Shown: one piece after another, positions 1-12,589 of the stretch | Layout: every line of letters starts with the position of its first letter | How positions within the stretch are numbered: the stretch's first letter is position 1 | NCBI GenBank assembly: GCA_001632435.1 | Contig: KV424013.1 | Span: forward strand, 57,705-121,704 | Source: Calocera cornea HHB12733 | Lineage: Eukaryota; Basidiomycota; Dacrymycetes; Dacrymycetales; Dacrymycetaceae | Reading direction: 5' to 3' | Length of the DNA stretch: 64,000 nt | Translations under genes and position numbers: made by a program | Notes under the pieces: model-generated | Seen by the model: only the letters and a program-made list of their open reading frames with translations | Told to the model about the DNA's origin: nothing | Databases searched by the model: none

Positions 1-340
1 AAGTACCCTTGCGGCCCGACTGTGTCCAGGCTCTGCCAAAAGCCTTGAATGAGCATGATGAGGCAGCTTGCCGCATCGATGTTGGTGAAGATGAAGACGA
101 GCCAAGACGTGACAGTGAAATACAGAGCTGACCCGTTCTCCTTTGGCATAGACAGCCAGTAGAAGAACAGTGTCAGATAGATGCCTATGTAGTCTTGTTG
201 GTCAAGGTAAGCGCTACAACAGTAAACGAACCGACCATGTAATAGCGCATTAATCCATATGGCGATGAGGTAGGCAAGCGCGGCCTCCATCTTGGTCGAG
301 CTGAGGACAGACGACAGTCGGTCGCCGAACTGAATGGGAT
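1..340 (-). CDS. Partial multi-pass membrane protein running off the window
   Basis: The minus strand is open in one frame apart from a likely 42-bp intron (about 194-235). It encodes hydrophobic segments such as LAYLIAIWINALL, YIGIYLTLFFYWL and FTVTSWLVFIFTN, separated by short polar stretches. The pattern is that of a multi-pass membrane protein, similar in style to the lineage-specific multi-TM families of Agaricomycetes. The C-terminal part lies outside the window and I could not fix the start codon; the true 5' exon may lie upstream of 340. No family-defining motif is visible, so no function is proposed. Confidence 0.4.
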
Positions 341-1225
341 CCGCTTATATGAAGTAAAACCTCGCCAGCACCTTCATTTCAGGGAATCTTCCTACAGGCT
401 GCGCTATCCGGCATGTGTTAAGCATAGGACAGAGTTTCGGCGCACACGCACCAAGAGGCAACGGCCGCGAAGGAGAAGCATAGTACCGTCTCGGCGAGGC
501 TCTAAAGATGCACCCCGGTAGCGACGCTCTGGCATCCAGAGATTTCCTATCATTCTGTGCACCATCTGGGGCCCCTAAGAGCTGAGTTCGTGTGAGAAGA
601 CTTGGTGCCATCCGTGCCATTGGGAGGTGGGGATTTAGCTGATGGCAGATGCAGACAGCCGAAAGAAGGCACGCATGCTTGTGGATGCGCATGATCTATA
701 CGCAGAAGACCGAGGAGCTGGATGCGGCATAACATATTATCAAGTGTGCTAGCTTGGTGCTGTTCCCCGTTCAGTGCCAGCGCGACGGCCGGAAAGCCAG
801 ATGCGGGAGATTGACCATCAGCGAAGCGAGAGGAGAAGCGCGGGAAACAGGCGTTTCGATCTGAAAAGGTTTACGATATCACGGGTCACCAGGATATCGA
901 ATAGCAGCCTAGCAGCCACGCATAGTCATATTTCACCCGACAGAACTGCGCGGAAAGAACCGTTTCTGATAAGATTGGCGGGAAGGAGAAGGAAGGACAG
1001 AAAGGAACCGCTAGGGATGCGCGCGAAGACCCACGTGAATTGCGGAGGCACGTGGGCCCCATTTGGACGCGTCGCGTCGCGCTCTTCATGACGGCCAGTA
1101 CTCGCCGACGGCGCATCCTCACCGAGCTCCTGCACATCTAAACGTTGGACACGCCTTTATTCTCTCCTGATACCCTTTCTATCTATTCGTGCCGAATATC
1201 TCTGCTCTCAACCTGGCGTGATACC
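341..1225. other. Intergenic region between the membrane-protein gene and TOF1
   Basis: About 0.9 kb lying between two divergent genes, so it should carry both promoters. Short open frames on both strands lack any recognisable domain and look like chance. I see no convincing TATA box, RNA gene or repeat. Confidence 0.5.
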
Positions 1226-4200
1226 ATGTCATCTGACAGCGAGGACTCGGTGAGCGTTACGCTTTCGACAGCATCCGAACGCGCCCCATCACCCGACCCC
1301 ATCCCTCAAACGCTATACGACATCCTATCGGTCCCTATTACCAACACAATCTCAGCGCTTGGAGCACCATCCCCTGCGGATAAGTCAGTGTATGTTCTCG
1401 GTGACGATGTATTGGGATGTTTGCGAGATCTTAAGCGGTACTGGCGCCGTGACGACAACGACGAGGAGCGAACGGTTGCGCGGATATTTGCAAAGGCGAA
1501 TTTGCTAGAGAATGATCTGGTACCGATCTTGGTCCAGACTGCGGAGAAGTTACCCAAGGTGGCTGTTGCCTGCGGTACGCGTATTATCTGCTCATGGCTG
1601 AGTCCTTCTAATGTCGACGCCAGCGGATCTAATCACGAGCATGACATGGCCGATGGACCTACCCGCCGAGTTGCAAGAGCTGCATGAGCAAGGAATCACC
1701 GGTCCATCGACTGACTACCCGCTTCTTATCCGAGCATTGCTATCCTACAAGTCCGCCATCACGCACCACCCCGGTGCAGTCCGGGCCCTTGTTCTCGTCG
1801 CCCTGCCGCCTCTGGCCGTACCACCGAACAAACGATCCGAGCGGGAGAAGCAGATCGTCAACGTAGTGCTCCATTGCCTCCGAAACGTGCTCGCCATCCG
1901 GGATCTGCGAGGAGACGTGAACAAGAGTGGAGACTGGGGCGAGCTGGCGAGCTTGCAGAGCATGCTCATCCGAAGGTTGAAAGACAGTGGATTCCTGGAT
2001 GTTCTGGCGACTCTTACGAGTAACGCGGATACACCCGTCGCGAATGCATATTCCTCTGTGATGCTCGAGATTTGGTACCTGATGTACCGTGGCGTACCGG
2101 CGGCAAAGCTGACGCTCCCTTCGGCTCAGGTGCGTCTTCCTTGATAGGGTCGATGCAGAACGTGATACTCATTCTATTGCAGCGTCCGAAAGAGGAGTTA
2201 CGGTCTTTGCTGGAGACGGAGGGTGCGATGCGGCGCGGTCAAACCAAGGCAACGCGTCACTCTCGCTTTGGCACCGCGATAGTCGTCACAGCGGTGGGTA
2301 TCGACTCGTATGAATCTGATAATATCCTTATATCCGTTTACAGATGCAGGGAAAAGAAAAGTTCGTCATGTCGCGACAGCAAGGACTGAGAGCGCTTCCT
2401 GGCGAGACTATGGATGCCAAGAAGAGGGGCCTAGCCAAGCGGACCAAACATACGGATGATCTCGGTCCAGAACAGTCATTATCGCATGACGCGCTCAACG
2501 TGCTGAAGGAATTCGCTGTTATCTTTCTCAACTCGTGCTTCAACAGTGGGTAGAACTATCCTCAAACCATTACTCCTGCTTACGCTTTGCGCAGCCTTCT
2601 TTGCGTCCTTACTGAAGGATATCCGTTACGAGAGGCCGCACATCACTGAAGCCGACAATGTTCGCCTCCTCGTCGTATCCTCCTGGTTTGTCGAGTTCTT
2701 CCTGGCCGCGCGCGCTCGGGCAGATCAGGATCAGACAGAAGCGGACAAGTCCGAAGAGGAGAAGACGTGGACTGTGGGCAAGGTCGCAGAGTGCTGCGAA
2801 CAGGAGTGGATCGTTTGGGTTGTAAAGCGCATGCGCTTCGCTGGTGATGAGAAACCAAAAGCATGGGTTGAATTACAAGCGTGCATGGAGGCTCTTACTC
2901 AGTTGGTAAGGCGAACGCTTCTGGTGACGGTCGCATGTCTCATGATCTCAACAGCTGCTGCTCATCGAGTGCATGTCCAATAGCCGCAGTGAGGACCTCC
3001 GGGAGGCTGCACTAGCTTTGCAGCATAAGCTATGGTTTTCCAGCGAGCTCATGGATGTCGCTCTGGTGAACGCCAGAACGTACACAGGACAAAGCTTAGC
3101 GTGAGTTCTGACCTTTGCCCATATCACAGCTCGTCAACTGAGATTGAAACAGGTACCTTGAATCTGTGGTGCAACTCAATTACGTATTGTTGAAGTTGCT
3201 GGAGAGATACGCGAAGGGCAGAGGTGATATGTATGTCAAGAAGAAGACGAATGCAAAGAAGAAGAAAAGTGAGCTCACCTATACCCTCTGCGCACGGTCT
3301 TTGCTGAATGCGAAGCAGCCAAAAGTCTGGACGAAGAAGGCACATTTGACGACGGCGGCGATGATGAGGAACAAGATCAGGGCCCATCCTACGAACAACG
3401 ACGATTTGAATTCGAAGGTTTTGAACTGAGATTCGCGAATGAGGATATCACTCACACTCTCCTGGCTTATCTTGCTCGATATCGCGAAATTTCGGCGGAA
3501 GGCGCCCTTGGATCGGAGAAAATCAAGTGGGTTGTATCCCTCCTACACAGACAGGTCGTGAAGGCGAAAGCGGAGGGTCTGTTCTTCAAGGTATCCACTC
3601 TGGAGCTTTTCCGGCACATCTTAAACGACGAGCGAACTTTGCCCAACGATGCACCACACAAGGAGTTGGTACAGCTTGTGCGATATACCCTGAGGCAGTT
3701 CTTTAAGGAGGCTGAGAAGAAACCCTTCCTTTTGGTCGAGGCATTCTTCCCAAAGAACAGGAACCGCTGGAAAGAATACTCCTCCTACCAGCCGCCGGAG
3801 AAGACAAAGCGTGTTCGACCCATCGATGAAGACGACAATGGGCCGCGCGAAGTTCAGATCAAAGGGACCTATTCTTGGAGCGAACAATTGGGTATCGCCA
3901 TGGCTTGTCTTATTGAAGACGGTCAGCAGGATCTTGTCGACTGGGTGCGCGAGGTATGTGGTTCTCGTGCCATGCTCCTTTTCTGTACTCACTGCCATTA
4001 TAGCTGCTTGTACTTGCTGTGGCTGAACGACAAGCAATTGTTGCTATGACCGACCCTCCAGAGGCAGTTGATTTGGACGGAGAGATAGATGACGACGAAA
4101 TCCGCCAGCGGAGGAGTGGGCCCTCTGAAGAAGCCATGTCAAAGTTCATCGATTTCGGTAAGCGGTGTTGATCTGTCCATGCAACATTACTGATTGGTTT

Positions 4201-5217
4201 ATGACTGTTCCAGTCATTCGGTGCGAGAAGGACGGGCAGCAGGATGCGGCAACAAAGAACCCGCATTTGAAGCTCATGTTCCGGCTTGTTAAGTTCCAGG
4301 CTCGTGACGAAGGTATAGTTGCCTTGACGGAAGGAGAGACGCGATCTGACCGATTGACAGTTGCCGATCCTATGGAATGGTATTGCCCTGCCACTATACT
4401 GCCATCTGAGATGGAGGAGTCGATCAAAGTCATCGACCACTTTCTGGCTAATCCATTCGATCTGGACGGAAAGAAGGCAACGACGCTGCTCAAGAAAAAG
4501 CCCAAGAAGCGTCGTAGACGCAACTTGGATGACGAGATGGCCGAGCTCTTCTCAGATGACGAAGTACCACGGAAGCGCCGGGAGAAACGCAACAAGGAGA
4601 AGCAACAGTACAAGTCAGCCCAGTTCATCCAAGATAGCGACGGAGATGAGGAGGCAGAAGAAGCGTTCTTCAGGAAGGAAGCCGAGCTGCGTGCCAAGAT
4701 GGCGGAGGTCGCAGAGCAGACTGGCAATACGATGCGCGCAACTGGCACGAAGAAGCGGAAGAAGAAAGGCGAGGACAGTCGTAAAAAGAGGCGAAAGACG
4801 GGCGATGCTGAAGACCCGGATCTGGACCTGGATATTGCGCCAGCGCAGCAAACGGCTGACCATGCCGATTCCAGTGATAGTGATGCCGAGTTCAGCCAGC
4901 CATCAACCTCTCTCCAGAAAAGGAGTACGCCTGGTACGACCCCTCTCTTGGCGCCCTCGTCGCCAGATCAGCAGGACTCGGATGTCGAAATGGAGAATTC
5001 GCCGCAACCGGAGAAGGCGAAGGCGCCGCCACGACCGAGGCGAGTTATGCCGAAACCCAAAGCGATTGAGCCGACTCCTTCGAAACTTGCTTCGCCTGTT
5101 CGGGCGGCGGGCAAGGAGAATATGGTGGACTCAGACGATGACATTGCTGTTATACCAACCCAAGCGAGCACGAAGGTGAGGCGGCGACTGGTGTTTTCAG
5201 ACGATGAGGACGAGTGA
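1226..5217 (+). CDS. TOF1: Tof1/Swi1 (Timeless family) replication fork protection protein
   Basis: Encodes a Timeless-family protein of roughly 1,150-1,180 residues once about nine short introns are removed (for example 1575-1623 and others near 2128, 2295, 2906, 3100, 3268, 3954 and 4157). The family pairs with Csm3/Swi3 to stabilise stalled replication forks and support S-phase checkpoint signalling in the nucleus. The N-terminal third shows the Timeless helical repeat pattern, including LLIRALLSYK, IVNVVLHCLRNVLAIRD and a segment near 2050-2100 matching the conserved EIWYLMYRGV region. The C-terminus is highly charged, with basic clusters near 4495-4520 and 4750-4800 that could act as nuclear localisation signals, and acidic runs near the stop. 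The start at 1226 was chosen over an in-frame ATG at 1145 because the extra residues are not family-like. Family call is firm; exact exon borders are inferred. Confidence 0.85.
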
Positions 5218-5289
5218 TGCACATCTGTATTTGATGGCCTGTCATGATACATGATATTACAGTGCGCGGCGACACGCCGCGGACCCATC

Positions 5290-6981
5290 TCAATTGTGAC
5301 AACCGTCGACACCATTGGTGACCACAACCTCATTCGTCTGCACAGGTTCTACATCCTCCTCGGCTCCTCCGGGTGCGTGCGCCTGCTTGAGCGCCTCAAG
5401 CACGCGCGGGATAACCAGCTCGTTCACATCCTCCGCCCAAAGCATATCGACGTGTTCGTGCCCAGGTATCTGCAATGGATCAGACCCTGGCATAAAGTCT
5501 CAGGAAGAGAGCCACATACCCCGATGGCGAGCGTGTGCTCTGGCAGCTCTTTGAGCATTACATTTATATCCACTCTGTCGAGATCCCAATCAGCTCGATT
5601 CAGTTTCTCACCGAGCTGTGCTCACAAGCTGTCATTCATCCCGTACAACAACACGATTGGCGTGACGATATTCCGTGTGGGAAACCTGGCCGGACGAGAG
5701 AACGACCTCCTCGACATGGCCATACTTGGCCCCTCAAAGTCTTCGTCGTACATCTGGAATTTCTGATTCCGCATGATCTGGAACCAGTGCACGACCGACT
5801 TGACGCTCGTGAAGCTATACAGGTGAGCATATGCAGCAATCTTCTGGGAGGTCGTGATGTTCCGCGATTGCCAGTTGAACAAGGAGCGCAAGCCGATGTC
5901 GATCACTTTGACGAATATCGGTGGATAAAGGATTGACTGCCAGAAGGTTGCGGAGGAGAGTATTGCCCGGCGACCGAAGAAGAGGTACATTAATGAGGGC
6001 GACGCCTTCATAAGGGCGTCCACAATAGGTGAAGCCAAGCCTGTCAGTAATGTGTCAACAGGTACAAAAGAGACGTGTATGCGCCAAATACCAGGAGGAG
6101 ACATGGCCGGAGCGAGAGCAACGAAGATGTCGACGACCTCATTGAGGTCCGGATGTACGCTAAGCGCAGCGAACGCCTGCGCGGACCCCTGGCTGAATCC
6201 AATGTAGCTGAGTTTGTCCACCTTGGCCGTCTTGAGGATGTAGTGTATGCTATCCGGGATGTCGAACAGGCAGAACTCGTCGATCGAGTAGTCCCAGAAG
6301 CTATCCTGGTGCACGTTGCCCATGTGCGCCGTCTTGCGAGAGTACTTGTTGCCCCGGTTGTTACCCAGCCAGACGTCGTAGCCCGCCTCGGCCAGCACGA
6401 ACGGCAGACAGCGCTCTTCCGCAGTGATGCAGATCCAAACTTCGCTGTTCATCAAGAGTCCTGGTACGATGTAAGACGCATATAAGTGAGAAAGTGGATA
6501 TATGCGCACCGTGATGCAGGTATACAACCGGTTTGCCAGTCCCAGTCCCCGGACGTGTCTTCTTTTCCCCCTTCCTACACGGCAGTCTATGCACGGTGAG
6601 CAGATATCCATCCTCCGTCTGTACAACGTGTTCCTCCGGAACATAACCCCAGATCTGGCACAGCTCTTCAAAATCGACCGCCGCTCTGACGCGCTCAACG
6701 AGAGCGCGATGGTCGCGCTCCGCCTTGGGCAGTTCTGCACTATATCGCTGACCGGTGATCTTGTGGAAAACGTGGCGCGAGCGTTGATAGAACCAGTCGA
6801 CGATAGTGTCGGGCATCAGATGGGTTATGATGCGGATAAACGATTCAAGCACGAGCAGGACGGAGCCAAAGATGAGCAGTCCGTACTCCGAACTGGAGAG
6901 AGTCAGCCGTTCGCACTTTGTGCTTTGCATCACGTACGTACATTCGGAGTCGGCCAATGAGCGGAATACGAGCCATAGCAT
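5290..6981 (-). CDS. Steryl ester hydrolase / acid-lipase-type alpha/beta hydrolase
   Basis: A lipase of the TGL1/YEH family, which cleaves steryl esters or triacylglycerols and is usually anchored to lipid droplets or ER-derived membranes. Near the N-terminus is a hydrophobic anchor (YGLLIFGSVLLVLESF). It is followed by the AB-hydrolase-associated region (WGYVPEEHVVQTEDGYLLTV), an oxyanion-region VVYLHHG, the family block GYDVWLGNNRGNKYS and the nucleophile elbow GFSQGSA carrying the catalytic serine. The C-terminal GHEHVDMLW supplies the catalytic histidine. An intron near 6465-6513 splits the lid region, and two small introns near 5515-5640 are needed to connect the last exon to the stop at 5290. 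Start codons at 6981 and 6930 are both possible; 6981 gives an additional hydrophobic stretch. Confidence 0.8.
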
Positions 6982-7029
6982 TAAAGGAATGCTAGTATAG
7001 TAGGGAGGTGAACGAGACGAGACAAGCAA

Positions 7030-7524
7030 GAGGGGAAGGCAGGAAGGGGAACTAAGTGCGAAACAACCCTAAATGGGTGCCTCTGATTGATGAGGGACCG
7101 GTGTTTTGGCTTGGCTGGGGGGCGGCTTGATCCGGTGACGTACATACTGTAGGGATCTCGGAGCCGAGGAGTTCATCCGAGCTCGGCGAGGTTACAATAT
7201 GGCTGAAGGACCACTGGCAGCCGCCACATGAGACGCATACAATACTGTTCACTGTGAGTTACTCGATATCATCTGCAATCCGTGCGGTGAATGTATTAGA
7301 GAAACCGAGGGCAGGAGAAAGTAAGTAGGCTACAGCCGGTGACCGAACATCCGCGTCGTCCGCTCTCTCTGACCGTCCGGAGCCCGCGGACGAACCGAAT
7401 CCGATCCGCTCACATAAGACGGAACAATCCTGTGGGCTTATATAAACGAGCAAGCTTGGCCGAGATCCTCTCCTACCTGAAATCGAAGCAACGGCTGATA
7501 CCTTTATCTCTGAGACTGCAAGCC
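7030..7524. other. Divergent promoter region, lipase (-) and reductase (+)
   Basis: About 0.5 kb between two divergently transcribed genes. The only regulatory element I can support is the TATA-like box at 7438-7446. No RNA genes or repeats seen. Confidence 0.5.
7438..7446 (+). promoter_or_regulatory. TATA-like box
   Basis: The sequence TTATATAAA lies about 80 bp upstream of the reductase ATG at 7525, a usual distance for a fungal core promoter. Confidence 0.5.
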
Positions 7525-8719
7525 ATGGTTGTCGTAGAGCCGCACGCCAAAGTCCTTGTAACGGGTCCGTTCTCCTCCGTATCACTCATTCTTAGACTCA
7601 GTCTTCTTTCCTAGGTGCGAACGGCTACCTTGCCACTTGGATCCTCCGGACCTTACTTGAAGAAGGCTACTCAGTAAAAGGAGCCGTAAGAAGCGTGTCT
7701 AAAGGGGATTACCTAGTGAACCTCTTCAAGAAGTACGGCGATGCCTTCGCGTATGTTATCGTCGAGGACATGGCTAAGGTAACTCTCCTTTCTCTACATC
7801 CGCAGCTTTAGAATACTGATCGATAATGTCCTCCAGGAAGGTGCTTTTGATGATCATGTAAATGACGTGGAAGCCGTCCTGCACACCGCTGCCCGAGCAA
7901 CCTCAAACGCCAAGAGCCTCGACGAGCTCGCGGCGGTAAACGTCTCCGGCACACTCGCGGTCCTCAACAGCGTGCTGCAACACGGCACTAACGTCCGGAG
8001 GTTCGTCTACACCTCGACCACGGGCACTGTCGTAGATGAGCCTGGGAAGACGCTGACCGAAGAGTCCATCGAATGGAACGACTGGGTGGTCGATCAGGTG
8101 CGGAACAACCCGAGCCCACTAGGTATATTCTACTACCTTGCGAGCAAGGTGCTCGCGGAGCAGGCGGCCTGGGAGTGGGTTGGGAAGCACAAGGCAGGGA
8201 TGAGGTTTGATTTCGTCAGCCTGATCATACCATGGGTATGGAATTTTCTCTAGACTTTGGGCGTAGAAGCTGACCCTGCGGCAGATAATCGGCCCTCAAA
8301 TCCAGGAAGTCCGCTCCCGCTCGGACCTCACCGAAGCGATATCCATCCTGCAAGTTGGGCTAGACAACGAATGGCCCCCTGAGCAACGCTATAGTCACTT
8401 CTCGAACTGGGCGGACGTGCGCGATATCGCCCTTGCCCATGTACGAGCAATGGAGAAGGAGCAGGCGGCTGGCCAGAGGTTCCTCATCTCTTCTGGAGCG
8501 TTCTCGCTACAGGACATCTACGATGCGCTACACAGCGTGACGGACTCGCCGCTCAAGGACGTGCCATACGGTGATCCGAAGGGAGAGAGGGGACCACTTT
8601 GTATTCACAATGCAGACAAGGCGAAGCGAATATTGGGTATTACCTTCCGTCCACTTGGCCCCTCTCTCACACAGGCGCTCGTGGACCATCAAGAGAAGCT
8701 AAAGACGCTCCCCGCATAG
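7525..8719 (+). CDS. NAD(P)-dependent aldehyde/ketone reductase (extended SDR, Gre2/DFR-like)
   Basis: An extended short-chain dehydrogenase of the dihydroflavonol-reductase/Gre2 type, which reduces aldehydes or ketones with NADPH in the cytosol. The N-terminus has the Rossmann motif VTGANGYLA, interrupted by an intron just after VTG. The middle region has the usual HTAARAT block, and the active site YLASK fits YxxxK. Introns lie near 7565-7614, 7780-7836 and 8236-8283; the mature protein is about 350 residues, normal for the family. The substrate cannot be deduced. It is tail-to-tail with the zinc transporter gene, only 76 bp away. A second gene of this family (12590-13793) is nearby but differs at the active site. 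Confidence 0.85.
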
Positions 8720-8795
8720 ACATATCGATACATAGAGGGTGATCGTAGAAAGAGTCCACCGAACCAATAAAGACCAGTATACACAAGCGATGATT

Positions 8796-10860
8796 CTACT
8801 CCCGTAGGATCGATATGGTGACCTCCCCTCCGAGAGCTTGCGTGCATATTTCCCAAGCCCAGCGTGTGAGCTCGAGGACTTCATCATCGCCAGTGTCCTT
8901 CTTGACGTGGATTTCGACGGTTGCCACGAGCGGTCCGCGCTCTGTCGGGTCTGAAGGTGGTGGCGTCAATTGCCATACGTGCGGCGACGGCACGTGGAGA
9001 ACGACTGGCTGACGCTTGATGTCTCGTACAGCGCGATCGAATACCTCCATTTGTCGGTTTGGCAGACCACGGACCGGCGCCGTCTGTAAAAGGACTTTGC
9101 CTAGCGAGACGGCGGCCGGGTATGCGATAGCGAAGGTGAATACAGTCTCAACGGCTGCGAGCAAAAGATCCGCCGAACGATGGAATTCACTGAGAATTAT
9201 GTGAGCAGGTGTCGACAGCATCAGAGGTGGAGCACTTACGGTTCCAGTAACACCGAGGTTAGGAGAAGCATAATGGAGAATGCAACAGGTGCAATAGTGA
9301 ATGGATTTGCAAGGAATCGTGCGATGCCAGATGATTGGAGCGGATCTATCGGGGAATCGGGCGACTTGATAAGATTATATAGTGTCGGGAATCGGTAGCC
9401 GATAGCTTTGTCGTGGGTCAGGTAATGAGCGCATGATGGACAAGGAGATGCGCACCATCGACCAGTTTTGAGTGGTTATTGTACATGAAGTTGGATAGAA
9501 TAACGAGGGAGGAAGATATTAGAATTAGAATGTTGGGAAAGGCAAGACTACACCAATGCATCAGTGATAACCTCCGAACGGCAGCAGAACAGCATACGCT
9601 TCGAATTCGTCATCATCGAGAGCGCCCGTATGGTGGTGATGATCCCCTCCTCCGGAAAGAATGACGTGCTCTACCGTCTCCTTGCATACGTAAACTGCGG
9701 CAAAAATGAGGTATATTGACTGAGCGAATAACGCTACAGTCTCCACTCGCAGATTCCTGACTTCATGTAAGTGCATATAGCAATGGCTTCACACGACAGA
9801 CTCACCCAAACGGATTCCGCAATGTCCTCTCATTCGGATCTCCAAAGCTCGCCATACTCCTCACAACACGGAGATACACTCCTGCCGCATCGAACACAAT
9901 CCAGTATCCAAGTCCGGTGCTCGCGAGACTTTCCCTCTGCTGTCCCATGACCCACAACGTAGCCCCAACGCCAAATTGCAAAAGCGAGAAGACCAAAGCT
10001 TGCTTCAAGCTGTTCGGCAGCATCATAAAGCGCTGTAAAGTGGATTGGTCGGCGATCGGCACTGCTGATGCACTTGCGAGGTTCTTGTTTGATGAAGATG
10101 GCAGAACTGTCCCATCGGTAGAGGGGAAGGATGAGATGTCGTTGCTCTGCGGGAAAGGAGAGATCGGCTGCCAAGGTGTTTCTGGGTTCGGAGATGAAAA
10201 TTGCGACGAAGCCGGAGTTGCTGGGGCACGAGGTGGTAAAGAACCTGGTTCCATGAAACTGAAGAAGTTGTGCGACAGCGAATGCTTGTGATGGTGCCCT
10301 CTCCGCGCGCTGCCTCTTTGTGCCGTAGCACCAAGTAGGGGCTCCGGAGACTCGTCGTCTCCTGGACGTGGTCGTCCACCGAAACGGAATGAATCTCCCA
10401 TCTTCCTTGGTGGTGGAGTAGATGCAGTTGGCACGAGGGAAACTGGTGCCTCGATCTCTTGCCCTTCATCCTCTGCTATGGGCGCTTCGCTGGGCGCTCC
10501 AGGTCGCGGAAAGAACACCGACAGGTTTCGTGAATGTATGCGCGAATGCCGCCGAGAGTGCTCTTGGGGTGAGATATTGCCATTGGTCAAGGGAGATGAG
10601 CTCTGAAATGACGGGCCAAGAGGCGAGGGTGGTTTGAGAGACGAGGTGATGGGCATCGAACGCGACTGCGGCAGGAACGACACTTTGATCGGGGACGTTT
10701 GGGGAGGGGTAGCTGGCTGGGATACGGTTCGACTCTTCTTCGACAGATCGATGACGTCACCTGAAGGTAAGAGAGAGGAGGTGCTGCTCGACGCCGATAT
10801 GCCCGCCGTCAAGTCGTCATCCTCCTTGCTCGTTTTGCGTCGATGCATGGTCGCGGCCAT
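8796..10860 (-). CDS. ZRG17: Zrg17/ZnT6-like cation diffusion facilitator (zinc transporter)
   Basis: A CDF-family protein with a long hydrophilic Ser/Pro-rich N-terminal region of about 260 residues, followed by TM1-TM2 (LVFSLLQFGVGATLWVMG ... YWIVFDAAGVYL). A TM3 segment (VALFAQSIYLIFAAVYV) is followed by a histidine-rich loop GGGDHHHH, then further TM segments and a C-terminal cytoplasmic domain (HVPSPHVWQL ... VATVEIHV). The Ser-rich non-membrane N-terminus and the block IGYRFPTLYNLI point to Zrg17 rather than Msc2; in yeasts Zrg17 pairs with Msc2 to bring zinc into the ER and Golgi. The canonical HxxxD zinc site is not evident in TM2, as in ZnT6-like partner subunits. The start was set at the first ATG (10860). 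The CDF call is firm, the subfamily moderately so. Confidence 0.75.
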
Positions 10861-12589
10861 CACCGGGATAACCGTCTTTACAGTTTCAGGCTCAGCAATG
10901 AAAAGTTAGGTAGCGCAATTAGTCTGCTCACTTGTGACTTCCTTCCACAGCCGTGCAAGTCGGTATCGACCTCCTATCAGAGACGTGGACGCGTATCTCT
11001 GCGGTCGTACTGTCTTCGTCGGTGGACACGTCGCGGGAACCACGCCGGGGGACCGTGCAGGTGGACGGACTCAAACAGCGCGTCCCTGACGGACAGACTG
11101 CTCGCTTGGTTTCCGCAACCACGATCAGTGCACTAGCATTTCTCTCATAACTTTCTCTTTTTCTTTCGATCTTTTCAACACAGGACTGATGGATTAAAAA
11201 ACGTACCGTGACCATGAAAGGCAACTCATCCATTTTACGTTACCGCAATCTTCACGATCCGCCAATTGACGTCGGCCTCCCAGACTTTCCACTGCTCCAC
11301 TTCATTTCTGGGCGGTGCGCCTTTCCGACGCTAATGCAATGGAAAGTGGACAGACGAGATCCAGTCACACAAGAACAAGGAACAAGCAACTGAATGATTT
11401 ATCAGCTATCTTTGTATTGAAATGGTCAGCGACTCGCTGGCGTGAGAGAGAGAGAATGCCAACGCGGGCGGCGAAGGCCCACCGCCATCACGCACGCGAC
11501 CCTGAGTGATTGACGGCTGACTAATACGCAGTGCCACCAATGTGAGTCAAGACGTCACCGGTCGGCTAGCGGTCCATTCCGAAAACGACCGGATCTCGAC
11601 TACATCACCTGCCCCACACTTCTCAAACTCGACATAAACACTGATTGTTGCATCAAAAGACTCGGACTAAGCACGGCGGCATAATCACAGTAAGCAGCAG
11701 CAGCTTACTCTTCCTTTTCCGCCGTATTATCTTGTAACCTGCCGCGGCCGCAACATAGCCGGGCTCGTAAATTTCGAGCTTCGGCAGGGTCCGGTCGCAC
11801 ATTCCAGCAAAGTCTCGGCATATACGCCACCGACGTGAATCACTGGAACTACTCACTGAAGGTCTGGTCTGTTTGACTATCTCGCTGCAACCTTGGTCGG
11901 ATGAGGACGGAATGCTCCGCGTTATCGATGGCGCGCGTGACCCCTCGCTTAATTCTTCCCGTCTCGGTTTCGTGCATAACGACATGCCTTACAGCCCCTG
12001 GTACGGCTAGGGTGGAAAACGTGTAACATCGGCAGGACCAGGAACCGAGGCCGCGCGGTGGAGGACGACCGCTGCTACTCAAGGGGGTCCGAGGAGGGGA
12101 ACGTTGCGAGCTTTCTGAGGGGTACGCACTTTCACACGGGCAGCGGGTGATCGTGGTGGCAGTGTAGCTCGGCGATAGAACCATATCACAGGGGCTAGCA
12201 TTCCCACTTGAGTCCCCACCTCGCTCATGGCTTCCGTTTTTTTCCTTGAGCACAGGTGTGCGTACGCACGTCAGTTGTCAACTTGTCTCGCTCGCGTAGA
12301 ATGGAAGAGCCACAGCTTCGGCAGTGTCCTTTGACCCGCGCAGCTTCATGACTACGCACGGTTAGTCAGCTCGTGCGTCTCTCCGTGGCCACTTATCCTC
12401 TGCCGGACCTCGCGCACTATAAAGGCGCGCCCCATTCAAATGTACGGATAATGATCTCCGCTGCGGCGTGCGAGCCTTCTGTTCCATTGCTCCTCTCGTA
12501 TACTGTACTACAAGTCTCTGCTCTCCCAACACCCCACAAGCACCGACTCCACCACAAAATTCCACCAGTGTCAATCATTTTGCTCTTCG
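10861..12589. other. Long divergent intergenic region
   Basis: About 1.7 kb between the zinc transporter (-) and reductase 2 (+). Open frames here are short, without domains. I recognise no RNA gene. A TATA box serves the downstream reductase. Part of the region is presumably 5' UTR on either side. Confidence 0.5.
12418..12423 (+). promoter_or_regulatory. TATA box upstream of reductase 2
   Basis: TATAAA in the context CACTATAAAGG, about 170 bp upstream of the ATG at 12590, followed by a pyrimidine-rich stretch typical of fungal transcription start regions. Confidence 0.55.

Noticed and set aside
345..1137. Short open frames on both strands upstream of TOF1
   Set aside because: They overlap each other, have biased composition and contain no recognisable domain.
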